From the NCBI GenBank assembly GCA_946616385.1, contig CAMOIZ010000030.1, forward strand, positions 1 through 11,906: 11,906 nt of DNA, given 5' to 3'. This DNA is from an uncultured Bacteroidales bacterium. Its GTDB lineage: Bacteria > Bacteroidota > Bacteroidia > Bacteroidales > UBA932. Position 1 is the first letter of the stretch. Each line of letters starts with the position of its first letter. Positions 7,970 through 11,906 of this stretch are shown here, piece after piece. The notes under the pieces were generated by a model, which was given only the letters and a program-made list of their open reading frames with translations, was not told the origin of the DNA and ran no database searches. The position numbers and the translations under genes are program-made.

Positions 7970-9478
7970 ATGAAAAGATTAAGCATAGTCCTGTTTTCGC
8001 TTTTGGCGGTGGCCTGCACCCGCAACTCCATGGAATATGGGATAACCATACGGATGAGCGAAGATGAAATGATGGACCGTATCCGCGGCGGCTGGTTCGC
8101 ACAGACCATCGGCTGCACATACGGAGGCCCTACCGAATTCAAATTCAAGGGCGGTCTGATCCAAGATGCCGAGCCCATCTTCTGGAGTGACGATTACATA
8201 AGTGAAACTTTTGTAGAAGATCCCGGTCTTTACGACGATGTCTACATGGATCTCACTTTCCTCGAAGTCATGGCAGAACTCGGAATCGAAGCTCCGGCAT
8301 CGGAATTCGCAGACCGCTTCGCCAATGCCCCCTACAAACTATGGCATGCCAATCAGGCGGCGCGCTACAACATCCTGAACGGACGCGGAGCCCCCGAATC
8401 CGGACACTGGAAATACAATCCCCACGCCGATGACATCGACTTCCAGATCGAGGCCGACTTCATCGGCATGCTCACTCCTGGACGCCCGAACGATGCCGCT
8501 GCCATCGCAGACAGGATCGGACATATCATGAACTATGGTGACGGATGGTACGGAGGCGTGTTCGTGAGCGCCCTGTACTCCCTCGCATATATTTGCACCG
8601 ACATCCCCACCCTTGTCAAGGAAGCCCTCAAGACCATTCCGGAAGGCACCAAGTTCAGGAATGCAATAGAAGACGTGATCAGGTTCCACTCGAAATACCC
8701 GGACGACTGGAAAGCCTGCTGGTTCGAGATCGACAAAAGGCACACCTACGACGTAGGTTGCCCGGAGGGAGTATGGAACGGATTCAACATCGACGCCGTG
8801 ATCAATTCCGCATACGTGGTAATCGGTCTGCTTTACGGAGAAGGTGATTTTGAAAAGACCATGGAGATTTCCACCCGCTGCGGGCAGGATTCCGACTGCA
8901 ACCCGGCATCTGCCGCAGGCATATTGGGCGTGATGCACGGCTACAACGCAATTCCGGAGAAGTACCGCAAAGGGGCCGACGCGATTGCGGATCTCCCCTT
9001 CCCCTACACCACACTCAGCCTCAACAAGGCATGCGAAGAGAATCTCAGGCTGATGAAACAGACAGCCGGGTGCAACGCAGAAGGCGGAGAACTCATCTAT
9101 ACTACTGAAGAGCCTGTGGCTGTCAGGTTTGAGCAATCCTTTGAAGGAATCAAGCCTGTAGGCAAGATTGTGTTGAAGAAACGTTTCTCCGACACTCCTC
9201 TCACTCTCGAGTTCGACGGAAACTCGATAGTGGTGGAGGGAAGCGTGGTAAAGACTGGACATGACGATTCCGATTACCGCGCACGGATCCAGGCATTCCT
9301 GGACGGAGAAATGGTAGAAGAATTCGTAATGCCTCACGACTACATAACGCGCAAGTATGAGGTGTTTTCGAAGTACTGCTTCGGCAGCGGGCACCACACG
9401 CTGACGCTGAAACTTTTGAATCCTCACAAGGATTACGAGATTAATGCACAGGAAATGGTAATCTATGATGAAAACTAG
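7970..9478 (+). CDS. ADP-ribosylglycohydrolase-family lipoprotein 3
   Basis: The start at 7970 is preferred over an in-frame ATG at 7949. It lies one nucleotide after the previous stop and gives a clean lipoprotein signal (MKRLSIVLFSLLAVAC, Cys16) and a 502-residue product. The core parallels its upstream neighbour: RGGWFAQTIG, GGPTEF, first metal site YDDVYMDLTF (Asp89, Asp90, Asp94), the HADDIDFQIEADFIG block, INSAYVVIGLLYGEGDF, and second metal site GQDSDCNPA (Asp307, Asp309, Cys310). The C-terminal beta-rich domain (about 375-502) is shared in outline (QAFLDGEMVEEFV, then GHHTLTLKLLNP). Both metal sites look intact, so it is probably an active N/O-ribosyl hydrolase of the exported type, though the leaving group is unknown. 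The residues after the lipidated Cys (TRNSMEY) are not strongly acidic. The end overlaps the esterase start, so the two are probably translationally coupled. Confidence 0.88.
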   Translation: MKRLSIVLFSLLAVACTRNSMEYGITIRMSEDEMMDRIRGGWFAQTIGCTYGGPTEFKFKGGLIQDAEPIFWSDDYISETFVEDPGLYDDVYMDLTFLEVMAELGIEAPASEFADRFANAPYKLWHANQAARYNILNGRGAPESGHWKYNPHADDIDFQIEADFIGMLTPGRPNDAAAIADRIGHIMNYGDGWYGGVFVSALYSLAYICTDIPTLVKEALKTIPEGTKFRNAIEDVIRFHSKYPDDWKACWFEIDKRHTYDVGCPEGVWNGFNIDAVINSAYVVIGLLYGEGDFEKTMEISTRCGQDSDCNPASAAGILGVMHGYNAIPEKYRKGADAIADLPFPYTTLSLNKACEENLRLMKQTAGCNAEGGELIYTTEEPVAVRFEQSFEGIKPVGKIVLKKRFSDTPLTLEFDGNSIVVEGSVVKTGHDDSDYRARIQAFLDGEMVEEFVMPHDYITRKYEVFSKYCFGSGHHTLTLKLLNPHKDYEINAQEMVIYDEN

Positions 9479-10982
9479 ACTCAGTCTGTTTTTTGTGGCC
9501 ATGGTGCTCGCCACCACATGTGCCTGCAACGGAAACAGGGAACACAATCTCCCTGATATAGATCCCGTGCCTTTCGAGCGATACAGTTCCAATCTTACAT
9601 TCAACAGCAAACTGCTCGACATGGTGATCAAATACGACATACTGCTGCCTGAAGGTTACGACAAAGACACCGATAAAAGCTATCCCGTCGTGTATGCCTT
9701 CCACGGTTACGGCGACGACAACACTTCCTGGAACGGGCAGTATATGAAGGGAGAAGCGAAAATCAAGTCGCTTGAAGCCGAGGGGCTGGAGCCTATGATT
9801 TATGTATTCCCCATGGGATACACAAGTTACTGGTGCGACCGCTATGACGGCACATTCCCCTATATGACCATGCTGGCGCAGGAATTCATCCCTATGATCG
9901 ACAAGACATACCGCACAAAGGCCGACCGCGGGCACAGGGCGACCATCGGTTATTCGATGGGAGGATTCGGAGCTATGGTTTTCGCCATGAAACATCCCGA
10001 ACTGGTATCGATGAGTGCACCGCTCAGCATGTCTTTCCGCACCGACGAGCAATACATGAAAGAGTCCCAGAACGGCTGGAACAACCAGTGGGGCAAGGTT
10101 TTTGGAGGAGTGGGGGAAAGCGGCCCCGGCAGACTTACCGATTATTACAAGGAGCACTGCCCGCTGCACCAGTTCACCTCTGCAAATAAAGACAAATATT
10201 CCAGCGTACACTGGTTCCTCACCTGCGGCGACAATGAAGAGCAGTTGCTGATTGCCAACGACGACCTGCACGTGCTTATGCGTGACAATGGCTATGATCA
10301 CGAATATCGCGTATGGGACGGAGGTCACTCCACCTCATATTGGAGGGGAGCGATGGAAGAAGTTCTCCCCTGGTTCTCATCCATCATGGCCGGAGAAGGC
10401 GACTGGCAGAAAACCCTTAAGGAAGTCAAGGTGCCCGAAAACGTAAGTTTCAGTCCGAATGGAGTATTCGAGACGAAGGCTTATTCAGATGCGGGGCACA
10501 AAGGCGGTGTCGCCCTGTACATGTTCCACGACGGACTGTCGGAGAATCTGGTGAAAGAAGCCATTGCCATACTGCAGGATGGAATGGCTCTCAAGAAACT
10601 TGTGATCCTGCCTTGCGACACTCAAAAGAAAAAAGCTTCCGAATGGGTGGACTTCTATAAGAATACCTACCCTGCCGATTCCCGTCAGGCCATTGCCATT
10701 GGCAAAGCCGGAGAATCCGTTTACAAATGCATTGACCTTTTCAGTGCGCTATACTGCGAAAACGCCGACCTTGGCGCTTCGGTGACGGCCGACAAAAACA
10801 TTTTCTACTATATCGGCCAGTGCGACGAAGGTTCCGGATACGGTTCCGCAAACGCACTCTACAAATCCTGCAAGGAAAACGAGGCCGAATTCGAATACAG
10901 ATGCCGTAACCATCTCGACGACGCACGCACCGATCTGCTTACAGGCATTGCATACGTGAAATCCAATTTACATAATATTTAA
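9465..10982 (+). CDS. Exported esterase (PF00756/esterase-D-like) with a degenerate second esterase domain
   Basis: This is a 505-residue exported alpha/beta-hydrolase. The N-terminus has a hydrophobic signal ending ATTCAC, with Cys21 as a possible but imperfect lipobox. A second ATG at 9468 is an equally good start. Domain 1 (about 50-308) is a complete putative esterase: oxyanion-region VVYAFHGYGDD (75-85), nucleophile elbow IGYSMGG (Ser164), acid TCGDNEE (Asp256) and GGHSTSYW (His288). This is the esterase-D/feruloyl-esterase type, which cleaves acyl, acetyl or feruloyl esters. Residues about 325-505 repeat the same order of elements (LYMFHDG, AIGKAGES, IGQCDEG, EFEYRCRN), but Ala415 stands at the nucleophile position, so this half looks non-catalytic. 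The gene overlaps the third ADPRGH gene and is 27 nt from the next. In this operon it probably removes ester decorations from the same ribosyl substrate, which is an inference. Confidence 0.88.
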   Translation: MMKTRLSLFFVAMVLATTCACNGNREHNLPDIDPVPFERYSSNLTFNSKLLDMVIKYDILLPEGYDKDTDKSYPVVYAFHGYGDDNTSWNGQYMKGEAKIKSLEAEGLEPMIYVFPMGYTSYWCDRYDGTFPYMTMLAQEFIPMIDKTYRTKADRGHRATIGYSMGGFGAMVFAMKHPELVSMSAPLSMSFRTDEQYMKESQNGWNNQWGKVFGGVGESGPGRLTDYYKEHCPLHQFTSANKDKYSSVHWFLTCGDNEEQLLIANDDLHVLMRDNGYDHEYRVWDGGHSTSYWRGAMEEVLPWFSSIMAGEGDWQKTLKEVKVPENVSFSPNGVFETKAYSDAGHKGGVALYMFHDGLSENLVKEAIAILQDGMALKKLVILPCDTQKKKASEWVDFYKNTYPADSRQAIAIGKAGESVYKCIDLFSALYCENADLGASVTADKNIFYYIGQCDEGSGYGSANALYKSCKENEAEFEYRCRNHLDDARTDLLTGIAYVKSNLHNI

Positions 10983-11009
10983 TCAATCAACCTTTTAAGT
11001 TCAAACATC

Positions 11010-11765
11010 ATGAAAAAAGTATTTTATGCTTTTGCACTCCTTGCAGTTGTAGCAGCTGCATTCTCCGGATGCAAGAAAGTCGACAATGACGAAAAGAAAA
11101 TCGTCAAGCGCCTCACCATGTGCGGTGACCAGTGGGACAAGTACTACTTCACCTACAACACCGACGGCACCATCAAGGAAGTTGACCGCAACAAGATGGA
11201 AGACGGCAGCTGGGAAAGGACCTGGACATTCACTTGGGCAGGCAAGACCGGCACTGCAAAGTATGTGAAGGAAGGTGAAGAGAAGGGTGACTGGACATTC
11301 ACTCTCGGCGACAACGGTTACCTGGCATCCTGGGCAAACGAATGGGGTGACACCTGGGGATTCACCTACGACAAGGACGGTTATCTCATCAAGATTGAGC
11401 GTACCGACAAGGGCGCAGTCAAGGCAAACTGCACCTGGACTGCCGGAGACCTCACAAAATGGTCCCGTTTCAAAGATGACGGTTCTGAGGAATGGAAAAT
11501 CCAGACTTTCCTTCCTGATGAGAATGTTGCCGGCATCTTCGCCGACGCATGCGACAAGGCTGGTGTAGACCGCTGGATTTTCGAAAGCGGTTTCTGCGGC
11601 AAAGCTTCCAAGCACCTGCTCGACCAGGCCGGCTGGGAAGGCTCTGAGTCTATCGCCGTGCACACCTACGTAAAGGATGCCGATGGTTTCGTTACCAAGG
11701 TCAACAAGGTATACGGCACCGACGATCCCGAGGTCTACGAGTATGCCTGGGAGGTAGTAAAGTAA
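11010..11765 (+). CDS. DUF4595-like repeat lipoprotein, putative surface accessory/ligand-binding protein
   Basis: This 251-residue lipoprotein has a signal ending AFSGC (Cys21), followed by the charged KKVDNDEKK, a plausible surface-export signal. The mature part is a series of short beta-hairpin units with the pattern aromatic-x-F/Y-T ... D-G-x-x-x-x-V/I (YYFTYNTDGTIKEV, WTFTLGDNGYLASW, WGFTYDKDGYLIKI, TYVKDADGFVTKV). A late segment, GFCGKASKHLLDQ (195-207), resembles the G-K-x-S-K-x-L element typical of Bacteroidales DUF4595 proteins. There is no catalytic signature. As the last gene of a SusCD operon it occupies the place often taken by surface glycan-binding lipoproteins, but binding is not demonstrated. 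It follows the esterase after 27 AT-rich nt with a typical Bacteroidota start context and precedes the operon terminator. The family call is moderately sure and the function is unknown. Confidence 0.75.
   Translation: MKKVFYAFALLAVVAAAFSGCKKVDNDEKKIVKRLTMCGDQWDKYYFTYNTDGTIKEVDRNKMEDGSWERTWTFTWAGKTGTAKYVKEGEEKGDWTFTLGDNGYLASWANEWGDTWGFTYDKDGYLIKIERTDKGAVKANCTWTAGDLTKWSRFKDDGSEEWKIQTFLPDENVAGIFADACDKAGVDRWIFESGFCGKASKHLLDQAGWEGSESIAVHTYVKDADGFVTKVNKVYGTDDPEVYEYAWEVVK
11142..11702 (+). repeat. Degenerate beta-hairpin repeats within the DUF4595-like gene
   Basis: About six units of roughly 14 residues recur at residues 45-58, 72-86, 95-108, 116-129, 140-151 and 218-231 of the lipoprotein. The DNA keeps traces of the duplication: the 12-mer TGGACATTCACT occurs twice, near 11222 and 11292. 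The units read as aromatic-x-F/W-T-x-x-x-D/x-G-x-x-x-x-hydrophobic and probably form an antiparallel sheet. Confidence 0.6.
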
Positions 11766-11790
11766 CAAATCCAGCAGTTCTCCATAAAAT

Positions 11791-11824
11791 AGCCGGGCCG
11801 GTTATCAGCCTGGCTGTTTTTTTT
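11791..11824 (+). terminator. Intrinsic terminator of the operon
   Basis: AGCCGGGC (11791-11798) pairs with GCCTGGCT (11808-11815) as an 8-bp stem with one G-U pair and a 9-nt loop. One base later comes a run of eight T (11817-11824), and the stem is preceded by an A-rich stretch. It lies 25 nt after the stop of the DUF4595-like gene and before the SDR start, so it marks the end of the SusCD transcript. Confidence 0.85.
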
Positions 11825-11825
11825 G

Positions 11826-11833
11826 TACATTTG
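11826..11833 (+). promoter_or_regulatory. Bacteroides-type -7 promoter element for the downstream SDR gene
   Basis: TACATTTG matches the Bacteroidota primary-sigma -7 consensus TAnnTTTG at every fixed position. A -33 TTTG is not clear: the best candidate at the expected distance is GTTA (11801-11804), a poor match inside the terminator loop. Transcription would start near 11840, giving a leader of about a dozen bases to the ATG at 11853. Confidence 0.55.
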
Positions 11834-11852
11834 TAGACAAACCCATCAGATT

Positions 11853-11906
11853 ATGGCAAATCTATTTGATATCAAGGGTCGCGTGGTCGTAATGACCGGC
11901 GCCTGC
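11853..11906 (+). CDS. SDR-family oxidoreductase, N-terminal fragment (3' end outside the window)
   Basis: An ATG at 11853 opens a frame that runs to the window edge and reads MANLFDIKGRVVVMTGAC. The pattern F-D-x-K-G-(R/K)-V-V-V-x-T-G-A is the first beta strand and start of the glycine-rich NAD(P)-binding loop (T-G-x-x-x-G-x-G) of classical short-chain dehydrogenases. The same opening is common in Bacteroidales sugar-acid and sugar-alcohol dehydrogenases such as fructuronate- or gluconate-type enzymes. Only 18 residues are visible, so the catalytic Tyr-x-x-x-Lys and the substrate class cannot be judged. It lies beyond the operon terminator with its own candidate promoter, and probably belongs to a separate transcription unit. 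Confidence 0.75.
   Translation, partial: MANLFDIKGRVVVMTGAC

Noticed and set aside
10947..11000. Possible separate promoter for the DUF4595-like gene in the AT-rich stretch
   Set aside because: The best -7 candidates (TAATATTT at 10973, TAAGTTCA at 10996) miss key bases of TAnnTTTG and have no well-spaced -33 TTTG. Read-through from the esterase is the simpler explanation.
1..11906. CRISPR array, tRNA/rRNA genes, insertion sequence or phage genes
   Set aside because: I see no regularly spaced direct repeats, no tRNA cloverleaf or rRNA signature, no transposase or integrase motif, and almost all bases are covered by operon genes.

Overview
The window looks like part of a Bacteroidota chromosome, most likely Bacteroidales. 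The evidence is an adjacent SusC/SusD pair, a run of short lipoprotein signal peptides starting MKR or MKK, near-absence of Shine-Dalgarno sequences, and one good match to the Bacteroides-type -7 promoter element (TAnnTTTG). Base composition is moderately GC-rich for the group. Genus cannot be called from the sequence alone. All supported genes lie on the + strand.

Layout: (1) the last 37 residues of a ribokinase-like PfkB sugar kinase, 1-113; (2) a SusC-type TonB-dependent transporter, 126-3044; (3) its SusD partner lipoprotein, 3056-4615; (4) three consecutive lipoproteins of the ADP-ribosylglycohydrolase (ADPRGH) superfamily, 4617-6377, 6364-7968 and 7970-9478; (5) a PF00756-type esterase with a second, apparently dead, copy of the fold, 9465-10982; (6) a DUF4595-like repeat lipoprotein, 11010-11765; (7) an intrinsic terminator, 11791-11824, overlapped or closely followed by a promoter; (8) the first 18 codons of an SDR-family oxidoreductase, 11853 to the window edge. 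Gaps between genes 1-6 are 12, 11, 1, -14, 1, -14 and 27 nt, so this is almost certainly one operon entered from upstream of the window. No gap exceeds 300 bases.

Interpretation: this is a polysaccharide-utilisation-like locus that contains no recognisable classical glycoside hydrolase. Its hydrolases are three ADPRGH-fold enzymes, which in known members cleave N- or O-linked ribosyl bonds, plus one esterase. With a ribokinase in the same transcript, the simplest model is a ribose-scavenging system. Exported lipoprotein hydrolases would release ribose or a riboside from an exogenous ribosyl compound, SusC/D would import it, and the kinase would make ribose 5-phosphate. This resembles the ribose-utilisation (rus) loci described in Bacteroides. 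The exact substrate (ADP-ribosylated protein, NAD-like compounds, nucleosides, acylated ribosides) cannot be read from the sequence. No phosphodiesterase, Nudix or nucleoside hydrolase gene is visible here.
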